Shown in pieces: positions 34,899 to 48,140 of a stretch of DNA of 64,000 nucleotides. The stretch spans positions 62,001-126,000 of the forward strand of contig NZ_QBKP01000001.1 in the NCBI RefSeq assembly GCF_003054195.1, read 5' to 3'. The notes below the pieces were generated by a model. It was given only the letters and a program-made list of their open reading frames with translations. It was not told where the DNA came from and did not search any database. Each line of letters starts with the position of its first letter. Positions within the stretch are counted from its first letter, which is position 1. The stretch comes from Gemmobacter caeni (GTDB lineage: Bacteria > Pseudomonadota > Alphaproteobacteria > Rhodobacterales > Rhodobacteraceae). Made by a program: the position numbers and the translations under genes.

Positions 34899-35849
34899 AT
34901 GAGTGACCCCTTCTCGCTGGTAGCCGACATCGGTGGCACCAATACCCGCGTGGCCCTTGCGGATGGCAAGACCATCCGGCCTGACAGCATCCGCCGCTTC
35001 CGCAACGCCGAGTTTCCGGGGCTGGAAACCATCCTGCGTCGCTATCTGGATGATGCGGGCGTGAAAGATTGCGCAGGCACCTGCATCGCGGCGGCAGGTC
35101 CGGTGCAGCATGGCATCGCGACGATGACCAACCTGAGCTGGACCATAGACGGCGCGGCGCTGACGCGTGCCACCGGCGCGGAACGCGTCGCGATCCTGAA
35201 CGATCTTCAGGCGCAGGGCCATGCCCTTGGCCATATCGCCGAGGACAAGCTGGCCCGCATCATCGACGGCCCGGTGCAGTCAGAGGATGCGAAACTGGTG
35301 GTCGGTGCAGGCACCGGCTTCAACGCAGCGCCGGTGCATGACGCGCGCGGGGTGCGCATCGTCGCCGCCTCAGAATGCGGCCATATCAACATGCCCATTC
35401 GCACCGAGGCCGATCTGCGGCTCGCCCGTTTCGTGGAAACCGCTCACGGCTTTCCGGGGGTGGAGGATGTGCTGGCCGGTCGCGGGCTGGAGCGGCTTTA
35501 CGCCTTCGTGCGCAGCGAAGCCGGTCATCCGGGCGAAAAATCCGCTGCCGAAATCATGGGGGCCCTCGCCGAAGGTGACCCGGAGGCCGAGGCTGCCGGG
35601 CGCCTTTACGTTCGCCTGCTGGGGGCCGAGATCGGCAATCTGGCACTGGTGCATCTGCCCTTCGGCGGCATTTTCCTGATCGGCGGTGTCGCCCGTGCCT
35701 TCCAGCCCTATCTGGAGCGGTTCGGTTTCACCGAAGCCTTCCGCGACAAGGGGCGTTTCGCGGGCTTCATGGCCAATTTCACCGTTTCGGTGATCGAGGA
35801 TGATTATGCCGCACTGACCGGATGCGCCGTCTACCTCGATAACCTCTGA
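34899..35849 (+). CDS. glk: glucokinase
   Basis: Phosphorylates the glucose released by AglA and the beta-glucosidase. 316 residues: phosphate-binding LVADIGGTNTRVAL, the catalytic region LNDLQAQGHAL, VVGAGTGFNAAPV and the Glk-type ECGHINMPI. GGAGGAAAG precedes the ATG. Last gene of aglR-bglA-glk, with a bidirectional terminator nine bases after its stop. Confidence 0.94.
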   Translation: MSDPFSLVADIGGTNTRVALADGKTIRPDSIRRFRNAEFPGLETILRRYLDDAGVKDCAGTCIAAAGPVQHGIATMTNLSWTIDGAALTRATGAERVAILNDLQAQGHALGHIAEDKLARIIDGPVQSEDAKLVVGAGTGFNAAPVHDARGVRIVAASECGHINMPIRTEADLRLARFVETAHGFPGVEDVLAGRGLERLYAFVRSEAGHPGEKSAAEIMGALAEGDPEAEAAGRLYVRLLGAEIGNLALVHLPFGGIFLIGGVARAFQPYLERFGFTEAFRDKGRFAGFMANFTVSVIEDDYAALTGCAVYLDNL

Positions 35850-35857
35850 AAATGCAG

Positions 35858-35883
35858 AAAAGCCCGCCGGTTGGCGGGCTTTT
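35858..35883. terminator. bidirectional terminator between glk and coxM
   Basis: Perfect 11-bp stem AAAAGCCCGCC / GGCGGGCTTTT with a GGTT loop, T-rich on both sides. It serves the converging glk and cox operons. Confidence 0.9.
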
Positions 35884-35902
35884 CTTGTTTTCGTTATGAA
35901 GA

Positions 35903-36688
35903 TCAGGCCGCAGCGACGGCGCGCTTGGTCAGCACCTTGCACAGATGCGCGCGATAGGCGCCGGTGCCATGCAGGTCGCTGATCATGTTGTCGCCCGACA
36001 GGCTCAGCCCCTCCAGCGCCTCGGGCGCGAAATTCGCGCTCAGCGCCTCTTCCGCCTCGGTCCAGCGGAACACGCCGTCATTCGACGCCCCGGTGATCGC
36101 CACCCGCACGCCATCGGCGTATTTGGCGACAAACACGCCCGTGAGGGCAAAGCGCGAGGCCGGCTGGTTGAACTTCACATAGGCCGCCTTCTGCGGGATC
36201 GGCAGACGCACGGCGGTGATGATCTCACCCTCTTCCAGCGCGGTAGCGAACATGCCCTGAAAGTAATCGTCCGCCGCAATCTCGCGCCGGTCGGTGACAA
36301 TGGTTGCCCCCGAGGCCAGCGCCGCCGACGGATAGCAGGCCGACGGATCATTGTTGGCAAGGCTGCCACCAATGGTGCCCCGGTTACGCACCGCCGGGTC
36401 ACCGATGTTCCCGGCCAGCGCCGCGAGTGCCGGATACTGCGCCGCCGCCTCGGCCGCCACCACCGCATGCGGCGTGGCCCCGCCGATCACCAGCGCACCG
36501 CCTTCCGCCTTGACGCCCTTCATCTCAGCAATGCCGGTCAGGCTGACCAGCATGTCGGGCTGATTCAGGCGCTGTTTCAGCGTCGGGATCAGGGTCTGAC
36601 CACCGGAGAGCGGTTGGGCACCCTCCTCGGCCAGTGCCTTCACCGCCTCTGCGATGCTGGAGGGTTTGACGAATTCGAAGTTGTACAT
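35903..36688 (-). CDS. coxM: aerobic CO dehydrogenase-type medium (FAD) subunit
   Basis: FAD-binding subunit of a molybdenum hydroxylase. 261 residues: the AEEGAQPLSGGQTLIPTLKQR FAD motif at the start, IGGATPHAVV, and the second FAD motif NRGTIGGSLANNDPSACYP, followed by the CO-dehydrogenase flavoprotein C-terminal domain. Last gene of coxG-coxS-coxL-coxM, 10 nt after coxL. Confidence 0.93.
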   Translation of the reverse strand: MYNFEFVKPSSIAEAVKALAEEGAQPLSGGQTLIPTLKQRLNQPDMLVSLTGIAEMKGVKAEGGALVIGGATPHAVVAAEAAAQYPALAALAGNIGDPAVRNRGTIGGSLANNDPSACYPSAALASGATIVTDRREIAADDYFQGMFATALEEGEIITAVRLPIPQKAAYVKFNQPASRFALTGVFVAKYADGVRVAITGASNDGVFRWTEAEEALSANFAPEALEGLSLSGDNMISDLHGTGAYRAHLCKVLTKRAVAAA

Positions 36689-36698
36689 CCTGACCTCC

Positions 36699-39071
36699 TC
36701 AGCCGTTCAGCGCCGACCAGACACGGGCGGGCGAAACGGGCATGTCGATATGGGTGATGTCGGTGCGACCGGCACGATGGAAGGCGTCGATCACCGCATT
36801 GACCACGGCGGGGGGCGAGCCGATGGCCCCGGCCTCGCCGCAGCCCTTCACCCCCAGCGGGTTGTGGGTGCAGGGCGTGACGCAGCTGTGATCCACCTTG
36901 AAGAACGGCACATCCTCGGCGCGCGGCATGGCGTAATCCATGAACGACCCCGACAGAAGCTGGCCGTTTTCATCGAAAACGCAGTTCTCCATCAGGGCCT
37001 GACCGATGCCCTGCGCCAGCCCGCCCTGCACCTGACCTTCAACGATCATCGGATTGACGATATTGCCGAAATCGTCTGCCGCGCTGAAGGCCACGATCTC
37101 CACCTTGCCGGTTTCGGGATCGACCTCGACCTCGCAACCATAGCCGCCCGACGGATAGGTGAAGTTGGACGGGTCGTAGAAGGCGGTTTCCTCCAGCCCC
37201 GGCTCCATGCTTTCCAGCGGGTAGTTATGCGGCACATAGGCGGCCAGCGTCACCCCCGACCAATCCACCGACTTGTCGGTGCCCGCGACCGAGAACTTGC
37301 CGTCCTTCAGCTCGATATCCGCTTCAGACGCTTCCAGAAGATGCGCCGCGATCTTCTTGGCTTTATTGATGATCTTGTTCGTCGCCTTGACGATAGCCGA
37401 CCCGCCGACCGCAAGGCTGCGCGACCCGTAGGTGCCCATGCCCATCGGCGTGTTCGAGGTATCGCCATGCACGATCTCGATCTGGCCTGCGTCAATGCCG
37501 ATCATCTCGGCCACCACCTGTGCGAAGCTGGTCTCGTGCCCCTGACCGTGGCTGTGTGAGCCGGTAAAGACCGACAGCGAGCCGGTGGCATTCACCCGGA
37601 CCGTGGCGCTTTCATAAAGCCCCGCACGGGCGCCAAGCTGCCCCACGAGGTTCGAGGGTGCGATACCGCAGGCTTCGATATAATGCGCCACGCCAAAGCC
37701 GCGCCATTTGCCCCGCGCCTTCGCCTCGGCTGCGCGTGCCTCGAAGCCCGCGTAATCCGAGATTTCCAGCAGCTTATCCATCGTGGCGTGATAGTTGCCA
37801 GTATCGTAGACCACGGCGACCGGGGTCTGATAGGGGAACTGGTCGGGCTTGATGAAGTTCTGGCGGCGCAGCTCTACCGGGCTGACACCCAGCTCACGCG
37901 CGGCCTTGTCGACCAGGCGTTCCAGCTGGAAGGTCGCCTCGGGGCGACCCGCGCCGCGATAGGCGTCGACCGGCACGGTATTGGTGAACACCGCCTTCAC
38001 GTTCACATAGATCAGCGGCGTCCGATAGTTGCCCGCCATCAGCGTGCCGTGCAGCCAGGTCGGGATCGACGGTGCGAAGGTCGAGAGGTAAGCCCCCATA
38101 TTCGCGTAGGTTTCCGTCCGCAGCGCGGTAAAGTTGTTGTCCTTGTCCAGCGCCAGTTCGATCTTGGTCACATGGTCACGCCCCTGCGCGTCGGAAATGA
38201 AGGCCTCCGAGCGGGTCGATGTCCATTTCACCGGCCGGTTCAAGGTCTTGGCGGCATAAGTAACGATAGCCTCTTCGGCATAGTGATAGATCTTGGACCC
38301 GAAACCGCCGCCGACATCCGGCGCCACCACACGCAGTTTGTGTTCAGGGATACCCAGCACGAAAGCGCCCATCAGCAGACGGATCACATGCGGGTTCTGC
38401 GATGTGGTATAAAGAGTGTGCATGCCACCGGCGCTGTCGAAATCGCCGACGGCGACGCGCGGTTCCATCGGGTTGGCGACCAGACGGTTGTTCACCAGTT
38501 CCAGCGTCGTGACATGGGCCGCGTTCTTGAACGCCTCTTCCACCGCAGCCTTGTTCTCCTCGACAAAACCCCAGTCATAACAGAGATTTGAGCCGATCTC
38601 CTCATGTACCTTCGGCGCATCGGCCGCAATCGCAGCCTTCATGTCCAGCACCGGGGTCAGTTGGGTGATATCCACCTCAACCGCCTCTGCCGCGTCGCGC
38701 GCCTGTTCCAGCGTTTCGGCCACCACAACGGCGATCGGATCGCCGACATGGCGCACCTTGCCCTCGGCCAGAACCGGGTGCTTGGGCTCCAGCATCGGCT
38801 TGCCGAAACGGTCGGTCACCTGCCAGCCACAGGGAATGCCGCCCACGCCCGCGAAATCGGCGGCGGTGAACACCTTCAGCACACCGGGCATCGCCTCGGC
38901 TGCCGCCACATCCACCTTGTTCAGCATGCCATGCGCCACATCCGAGCGCACAAACCAGGCATGAGCCTGGCCGCGGATATTGATGTCGTCCGTATAGCGG
39001 CCCTTTCCGGTCAGGAACCGCACATCCTCGCGCCGCTTGGTGCTGGCGCCGATGCCACCGTCTTTCGGCAT
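36699..39071 (-). CDS. coxL: form II CO dehydrogenase-like molybdopterin large subunit
   Basis: 790 residues carrying the molybdenum-pterin-cytosine active site. The active-site loop reads AYRGAGR (about residues 370-376), the form II signature; form I enzymes that oxidise CO at high rate have AYxCSFR with a Cu-binding Cys. The catalytic Glu is present in VKGCGEAGA near the C-terminus, and [15 protein letters not shown] binds the cofactor. CO oxidation is therefore not assured; other aldehyde or heterocycle substrates are possible. No coxDEF maturation genes are adjacent. Confidence 0.93.
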   Translation of the reverse strand: MPKDGGIGASTKRREDVRFLTGKGRYTDDINIRGQAHAWFVRSDVAHGMLNKVDVAAAEAMPGVLKVFTAADFAGVGGIPCGWQVTDRFGKPMLEPKHPVLAEGKVRHVGDPIAVVVAETLEQARDAAEAVEVDITQLTPVLDMKAAIAADAPKVHEEIGSNLCYDWGFVEENKAAVEEAFKNAAHVTTLELVNNRLVANPMEPRVAVGDFDSAGGMHTLYTTSQNPHVIRLLMGAFVLGIPEHKLRVVAPDVGGGFGSKIYHYAEEAIVTYAAKTLNRPVKWTSTRSEAFISDAQGRDHVTKIELALDKDNNFTALRTETYANMGAYLSTFAPSIPTWLHGTLMAGNYRTPLIYVNVKAVFTNTVPVDAYRGAGRPEATFQLERLVDKAARELGVSPVELRRQNFIKPDQFPYQTPVAVVYDTGNYHATMDKLLEISDYAGFEARAAEAKARGKWRGFGVAHYIEACGIAPSNLVGQLGARAGLYESATVRVNATGSLSVFTGSHSHGQGHETSFAQVVAEMIGIDAGQIEIVHGDTSNTPMGMGTYGSRSLAVGGSAIVKATNKIINKAKKIAAHLLEASEADIELKDGKFSVAGTDKSVDWSGVTLAAYVPHNYPLESMEPGLEETAFYDPSNFTYPSGGYGCEVEVDPETGKVEIVAFSAADDFGNIVNPMIVEGQVQGGLAQGIGQALMENCVFDENGQLLSGSFMDYAMPRAEDVPFFKVDHSCVTPCTHNPLGVKGCGEAGAIGSPPAVVNAVIDAFHRAGRTDITHIDMPVSPARVWSALNG

Positions 39072-39129
39072 GAATACCTCCCTTATAGCGATACGTCAGA
39101 AACGCACCGCAAATCCCTGTTCCTGAAGC

Positions 39130-39615
39130 TTATTCCGCTGCAATCTGCCCGACATCCTGCCCCGAGGCCGCCAGCACCGCCTTGACGATGTTGTGGTAGC
39201 CCGTGCAGCGGCAGATATTGCCTTCCAGATGGTGCCGCACCTCGGCTTCGGTCGGTTTGGGGTTGTCGGCCAGCAGGGCCGCCGCGCTCATAACCATGCC
39301 AGGGGTGCAGAAGCCGCATTGCAGGCCGTGGTGATCCTGAAACGCCTGCTGGATCGTCGACAGCGATCCGTCGGCATTCGCCATGCCCTCGATGGTCCTG
39401 ACTTCGGCGCCCGCCACGTCCTGCGCGAAAGTGGTGCAGCTTTTCACCGCCTTGCCGTCGATATGCACGACACAGGCACCGCATTGCGAGGTATCGCAGC
39501 CGACATGGGTGCCGGTCATCCCCAGCCCCTCGCGCAAAAAGGTGGAAAGGAGCGTGCGCCCTTCCACCTCGCCGGAAACGGACTTGCCGTTCACCGTCAT
39601 CGAGACTTTCGCCAT
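39130..39615 (-). CDS. coxS: CO dehydrogenase-type small [2Fe-2S] subunit
   Basis: 161 residues with two iron-sulfur clusters: a plant-type site [12 protein letters not shown] with the fourth Cys in KAVKSC, and a second site CGFCTPGM plus CRCTGYHNI. Carries electrons from the Mo site to FAD. Located between coxG and coxL with gaps of 40 and 58 nt. Confidence 0.95.
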   Translation of the reverse strand: MAKVSMTVNGKSVSGEVEGRTLLSTFLREGLGMTGTHVGCDTSQCGACVVHIDGKAVKSCTTFAQDVAGAEVRTIEGMANADGSLSTIQQAFQDHHGLQCGFCTPGMVMSAAALLADNPKPTEAEVRHHLEGNICRCTGYHNIVKAVLAASGQDVGQIAAE

Positions 39616-39655
39616 TTCTTCCTCCCTGGCTTTATTGCGTGCTGGGTTGCGGTTC

Positions 39656-40177
39656 TCAGCTGATCAGCTTCTTGAACCAGCCCTTTTTCTGTTCCGGCGC
39701 GGCCTCGTCGGCGGCGTCTTCGGCCTCGGGTTCTGCCGGGCCCTCGACGGCCTGCTGGAACCGCTCGAAGAATTCATCGGCCATCTTCTTGGCAAAGCCG
39801 TCGATGATGCGGCTGCCAAGCTGCGCCAGCTTGCCACCGACATTGGCCTCGACCTCATAGCTCAGGCGCGTGCCCTCGGGGATCGGCTCGAACCGGACCC
39901 TCGCGCCGCCCTTGGCAAAGCCCGCAGCACCGCCCTTGCCCTCGCCCGTGATGGTCAGGCTTTCGCCTTCCACAATGTCAGAAATGGTCACGACGCCCGT
40001 GAACTTCGCCTTCACCGGGCCGACCTTCTGCACCACCACGGCCTCATAGCCATCCGCGACGCTGCCGGTCACGCTTTCGCAGCCCGGCACCGCAGCACGC
40101 AGCATCTCCGGGTCCAGAATGGCGTCCCATACCGTTTTCGGATCGGCCTTGATGTCGCGCTGGTCTGTGAGTTGCAT
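39656..40177 (-). CDS. coxG: CoxG/SRPBCC-family protein
   Basis: 173 residues: a START-like SRPBCC domain ([40 protein letters not shown]), an acidic linker, and a basic amphipathic C-terminal tail ([10 protein letters not shown]). Related CoxG proteins help recruit CO dehydrogenase to the cytoplasmic membrane, and the tail is suited to that. First gene of the cox operon, 73 nt after the hybrid kinase gene. Confidence 0.9.
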   Translation of the reverse strand: MQLTDQRDIKADPKTVWDAILDPEMLRAAVPGCESVTGSVADGYEAVVVQKVGPVKAKFTGVVTISDIVEGESLTITGEGKGGAAGFAKGGARVRFEPIPEGTRLSYEVEANVGGKLAQLGSRIIDGFAKKMADEFFERFQQAVEGPAEPEAEDAADEAAPEQKKGWFKKLIS

Positions 40178-40250
40178 GGAAATCCCCCTCGTTCTGACCT
40201 ACGCTAACAGCAATCCGGCGCAGGCCGCTATCAAACCATAGTCGTAAGTC

Positions 40251-42470
40251 TCACATCCCCGTGGGGAGTCGGGCAAGCCAGGATTCAAGCGCGCGCGGGT
40301 CCAGTGGTTTCAGGAACAGTTCTGCCCCCAGATCGAGGCAGGCGCGGCGGATGCCGGTTTCGCGACCCGCCGTGATCAGGCTGACCGGCAGATGCGGGTG
40401 CCGTGCGCGGATCTCGCGCAGGAAATCAAGGCCCGAGCGACCCTCGCCAAGCTGCTGGTCCACGATGAACACATCGGGCAGGATACCGATTTCCTCGATC
40501 AGCGCCTCGGCCTCTTCGGCATTGGCGGCGTCCAGCACCGTCATGCCCCATTTTTCCAGCATCAGGCCAAGGGCACGGCGCAGGTCAGGTTCATTCTCGA
40601 TCAGAAAGACAATGCGATCCGGCGTGGGCCGCGCGGCAGGTTCGATGCGTGGCGGGGCGGGCAGTGCCTCCACTCCCGGTTCGGCACGGGCAAGCTGCAC
40701 CATGAAGCAACTGCCACGCCCCGGCTCGGATTGCAGGCCAAGCGGATGGCCAAGCGCCGCGCAGGCGCGTTCGACGATGGCAAGGCCCAGCCCCATGCCT
40801 TCAGAGGCAGAGGCCGGGGCATCCAGCCGGTGAAACTCGCGGAAGATGGCGTCCTGATCTTCCTCCGCGATGCCGGGGCCGGTATCGCGCACCTCCAGCC
40901 GGATCAGCCCGCCCTGCCGCCGCACGCCCACCAGAACCCGGCCCTGCATCGTATAGCGCACAGCGTTGCCGATCAGGTTTTGCAGGATGCGCCGTAGATA
41001 GGCCGGGTCCGACACCACAACGGCCGAACTGGGCATCACGGTCAGCCGCAGCCCCTTGGCGGCGGCGATGGCGGCAAATTCCTCGCGCAGCGGATCAAGC
41101 ACCCGGTTTAGCGTCAGCGCGCGCGGCGTCACCGCCAGACGGCCACTTTCCAGCTTGGAAATATCCAGCAGCGCACCAAGGATGCCTTCTACCTGCACCA
41201 GCGCGTTCTGGGCCTTGGTCACGGCCTCCTCCGCCGCCGGGTCCAGTTCCTCCGCCGGGATCGAGCCGATGAACAGCTTGGCCGCCGACAAGGGTTGCAG
41301 CAGGTCATGGCTGGCCGCCGCGACGAAACGCGCGCGGCTGGCATTGGCGCGTTCGGCATCGGCCAGCGCATCGGCCAGCTCCAGCGTGCGTTCGGTCACG
41401 CGCGCCTCCAGCGTTTCATTCACCGCAGCCAGCGCCGCCCGCGCCGCGCGTTCGGCGGTGATGTCGGTGAAGCTGAGCACGAAGCCGCCATCCGGCATTT
41501 CCTGCGCATCGGCCTGAAGGATGAACGGCCCGCGCCGCAACTCGAAGCTCAGCGTCTGGCGTTGCTTCGCCGACGCCCAGGAGCGCAGCACCTCGGCCGT
41601 CATGCCATCGCCAAAACTCGCCTCGGCACCAAAGCGTTCCATCAGCGTATCGAAGGTGACACCCGGGCGAAAGCGCGTCACGGGAATCGCCAGCAGATCG
41701 CCCAGTCGCGCGTTCCAGCCCACCAGCCGGGTCGCGCTGTCGAAAATGCAGACCCCCTGGCTGATATGATCCAGCGTGGCGCGGATGATGCGGGCCTGAT
41801 CGTCCAGCATCTTGCCGCGTTCCTCGCGCTCCAGCCGGATGATATCGGTCACATCGGTTTGCAGGATCACGGTGCCGCCATTGGCAGTGCGATGCTCGGA
41901 CACCTGCAACCAGCGGTCCCAGATCAGGCGCACGTTGAAGATGACATGCCGGTCCTGATGCCGCCGGCGTCGGCGCACCGCCCAGTCCTGCGGCGTTTCG
42001 CCTGCGGGCAGCGCCATGAAGCGCGAGCGGCTGACAAGGTCGATATAATCGTCAAAGGCAAGACCGGGGCGCAGATGGTCACGCAGGTCGAGCATCTGCA
42101 TGCAGAAGCGCGAGTTGCACATGACCAGCACCTCGTCGGGGCCGAACAGGGCAAAGCCTTCCTGCACCGTCTCGATGGCATCGGCGAGGTTGCGTCGCGC
42201 GGCTTCGGCCTCGTGATTGGCGTCGGCCAGCCGGGCGTTCGACTGGTTCAAAAGGTCCAGCGCGCGTTCCAGATCACGGGTACGCGCGCGAACCTGATCT
42301 TCCAGCAGGGCCGCACGCTGGAACTGGGCATAGGCGGCACCGCTGTCATCGGTCACCTGCTCGACCCGGCGCATCAGCACCTCGGCAATGGTCATCAGCT
42401 TTTCTCGCTGACGTTCCGGCGGATCGGCGGGGTTCAGCAGGCTGGCGGCCCGCGGCGTCCGGTCAGGCAT
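40251..42470 (-). CDS. nahK: NahK-like PAS hybrid sensor histidine kinase
   Basis: 739 residues, no membrane helix. Domains in order: coiled coil (about 40-100), two PAS domains (about 100-215 and 230-345), HisKA with SHDLLQPLSAAKLF, HATPase with NLIGNAVRYT, DTGPGIAEED and GMGLGLAIV, then a C-terminal receiver (RIVFLIENEPDLRRAL, phospho-Asp in FIVDQQLGEG). This matches the NahK/ErcS' kinases that pair with NosP. Six nt after the FIST gene, so the two are cotranscribed; kinase activity is probably inhibited or tuned by that sensor. Confidence 0.85.
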   Translation of the reverse strand: MPDRTPRAASLLNPADPPERQREKLMTIAEVLMRRVEQVTDDSGAAYAQFQRAALLEDQVRARTRDLERALDLLNQSNARLADANHEAEAARRNLADAIETVQEGFALFGPDEVLVMCNSRFCMQMLDLRDHLRPGLAFDDYIDLVSRSRFMALPAGETPQDWAVRRRRRHQDRHVIFNVRLIWDRWLQVSEHRTANGGTVILQTDVTDIIRLEREERGKMLDDQARIIRATLDHISQGVCIFDSATRLVGWNARLGDLLAIPVTRFRPGVTFDTLMERFGAEASFGDGMTAEVLRSWASAKQRQTLSFELRRGPFILQADAQEMPDGGFVLSFTDITAERAARAALAAVNETLEARVTERTLELADALADAERANASRARFVAAASHDLLQPLSAAKLFIGSIPAEELDPAAEEAVTKAQNALVQVEGILGALLDISKLESGRLAVTPRALTLNRVLDPLREEFAAIAAAKGLRLTVMPSSAVVVSDPAYLRRILQNLIGNAVRYTMQGRVLVGVRRQGGLIRLEVRDTGPGIAEEDQDAIFREFHRLDAPASASEGMGLGLAIVERACAALGHPLGLQSEPGRGSCFMVQLARAEPGVEALPAPPRIEPAARPTPDRIVFLIENEPDLRRALGLMLEKWGMTVLDAANAEEAEALIEEIGILPDVFIVDQQLGEGRSGLDFLREIRARHPHLPVSLITAGRETGIRRACLDLGAELFLKPLDPRALESWLARLPTGM

Positions 42471-42476
42471 CGCGTC

Positions 42477-43610
42477 TCAGACCCCCGGCGGGTAGATGGC
42501 GACGCCGGTCATGGTCTGGTTCACATGCATGGAATTGAGCTGCTCGCCATAGGTGGAAAAACCGACCACCCGATGATCGCGCAGAATGGCGGACAATGCA
42601 CCGGATTTCTGTTTCTCCATCGCCTCCATCCGGCGCAGGATGCAATCGCAGGCCAGAATGGCCGCTGGCGCGCTGCCGATGGCAAGCGCATCCAGCTCGC
42701 GCTGAAGGTGGGTCACCATGTCCTGCGGCTCGGCCAGCGTCAGCACGAGCCCCTCGTCGATGGCGGAAAAGAACACCAGATCGCCGTCAGGCGCGACGCG
42801 CTGGATGGCGCGCACATGATGTCGCCCGCCGATCCGCACCACCACCGGATGGGCGGCGAAGGTGAACGTATCCAGTTGGCCCGGATCTTTCCCCAAAAGC
42901 CGCGCATATTCCCTTGCAGCCGGTTCGGCATTGATGCAGCGCACGGTGCGGTTCGCCGGATTGGCTTCAGTCACCACCATGCGGGTTTCGGTCGGCACCA
43001 GATGATCCAGGTTGAACACCTTCACCCGGCAGCGTGACCGCACCATGGCAAGCACCGCCGCATTGCGCAGCGCGCGACCCTCGTGGATCACGAATGTCTC
43101 GCGGAAGCGCGTGCCGTCGGCAGCCGATCCGCCAAACAGCGGCACCGGCCCAAGGCCCGAGGCCAGCGCGGCGGTCAGTTCATCTTCGCGGGTGGACAGG
43201 CCGTCGACCATGAGAAAGGCAAATTCATGTTCCCAGGTCGGTGCGCGTTCCGCCAACCCGTGCCGGCTGCGGATCAGCCGCCCGATCAGCGCGTCACGTT
43301 CGATAGTGGCCAGATCGGGAATCAGCAGGATGTCAGTGGCGAAGTATTCGGCATGAAGCCCGAAGGCCACGATACTGCCTTCCGCATAGCCGTCCGCCGA
43401 AATCTCGCCCGCCGTGGTGCAGCCGATCACCGGCGCGTCAAAGGCGTTTTCGGCCAGCAGTGCCGCCAGATCGGCCTCGGGCGAGATGAACAGGAAGATG
43501 CAGGCGAACGGTCCCACCCCCAGATCTGCCGCCAGACGCGCAGCGGCGCCGGGCGTTTCCGCAGGCACCTGCGCCGTCGCCACCAGCCCCTCGCCGATCC
43601 CCCCCAGCAC
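42477..43610 (-). CDS. nosP: FIST-domain sensor protein, NosP-like
   Basis: 377 residues: FIST N-terminal domain (FACIFLFISPEADLAALL, VIGCTTAGEISADGYAEGSIVA, VPLFGGSAADGTRF) and FIST C-terminal domain (ILACDCILRRMEAMEKQ, VGFSTYGEQLNSMHVNQT). In Pseudomonas and others the FIST protein encoded beside NahK is NosP, a haem protein that senses nitric oxide and controls the kinase. Haem binding here is inferred from the pairing, not seen. Gaps of 7 and 6 nt to the response regulator and kinase genes. Confidence 0.82.
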   Translation of the reverse strand: MLGGIGEGLVATAQVPAETPGAAARLAADLGVGPFACIFLFISPEADLAALLAENAFDAPVIGCTTAGEISADGYAEGSIVAFGLHAEYFATDILLIPDLATIERDALIGRLIRSRHGLAERAPTWEHEFAFLMVDGLSTREDELTAALASGLGPVPLFGGSAADGTRFRETFVIHEGRALRNAAVLAMVRSRCRVKVFNLDHLVPTETRMVVTEANPANRTVRCINAEPAAREYARLLGKDPGQLDTFTFAAHPVVVRIGGRHHVRAIQRVAPDGDLVFFSAIDEGLVLTLAEPQDMVTHLQRELDALAIGSAPAAILACDCILRRMEAMEKQKSGALSAILRDHRVVGFSTYGEQLNSMHVNQTMTGVAIYPPGV

Positions 43611-43617
43611 CGGCGCC

Positions 43618-44295
43618 TCAGCCGTTTTCCGGCATGATGGCGCTGAAGCTCGCCTCGCCCGCGATCAGTACGGCCTGCGTGCGGCTTTGCACCCCCAGCT
43701 TGCGCATGATGGCAGTCACATGCGCCTTCACCGTGGTTTCGGCAATCGACAAATCATAGGCGATCTGCTTGTTCAGCCGCCCTTCGCAGATCAGTTGGAG
43801 GATCTTTGCCTGCTGCCGGGTCAGCAGCGCCAGCCGCGCCAGCGCCTGTTCGCGCGATGTCACCGGCCCGTCCTCGTCATCGGGGGGCACATAACCTTCG
43901 GGCTGATAGATACCGCCTGCCCGCACCGCCTCGAACGCGGCGCGAAATACCTCGCGCCTTGCGTGTTTCGGCACGAAACCCGCCGCCCCCGCCTGAAACA
44001 CCGCCGCGATGACCCGGTTATCGGCAAGGCTTGACACCACCAGCACGGGCGCCGAGCCCGCCGCAGCCTTCAGCCGGATCAGCCCGTCAAGGCCGGTCAC
44101 ATCCGGCAGGTTCAGATCCAGCACGACGATATCGGGCATCGGCGACAGTTCCAGCCGCGCCAGCGCCGTTTCCAGCCGGTCCACCGTTTCGACCTGCGCC
44201 ACCCCTGCCACGGCGCGCAATGTGATCGACAGCGCGTCGCAGAACAAAGGATGATCGTCGATGATCAGCGCCGTATTCACCACACGTTCCGCCAT
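43618..44295 (-). CDS. NarL/LuxR-type response regulator
   Basis: 225 residues: receiver domain with acidic pair IIDDHPLF, phospho-acceptor Asp60 in VVLDLNLPDVTG and SSLADN, then a LuxR helix-turn-helix (LTRQQAKILQLICEGRLNKQIAYDLSIAETTVKAHV). First gene of the three-gene signalling unit with nosP and nahK. Likely target: its own promoter and possibly the cox genes that follow on the same strand. Confidence 0.88.
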   Translation of the reverse strand: MAERVVNTALIIDDHPLFCDALSITLRAVAGVAQVETVDRLETALARLELSPMPDIVVLDLNLPDVTGLDGLIRLKAAAGSAPVLVVSSLADNRVIAAVFQAGAAGFVPKHARREVFRAAFEAVRAGGIYQPEGYVPPDDEDGPVTSREQALARLALLTRQQAKILQLICEGRLNKQIAYDLSIAETTVKAHVTAIMRKLGVQSRTQAVLIAGEASFSAIMPENG

Positions 44296-44362
44296 GGCAA
44301 GACCTCCGTTCCTGCGATCAGTTTACCCCGGCGCGGGCGGGTGGCAAGCAAGCCGAAAGTCG

Positions 44363-44374
44363 TGGTTTCAACCA
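44363..44374. promoter_or_regulatory. palindrome upstream of the response-regulator gene
   Basis: TGGTT-TC-AACCA, inside a larger imperfect dyad (about 44351-44385), in the 99-nt gap between pgm and the response-regulator gene. Possible operator, or a weak terminator for the glycogen operon. Confidence 0.35.
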
Positions 44375-44394
44375 AACTTCCGGCCTGTCCGACC

Positions 44395-48136
<3,742 letters not shown>

Positions 48137-48140
<4 letters not shown>

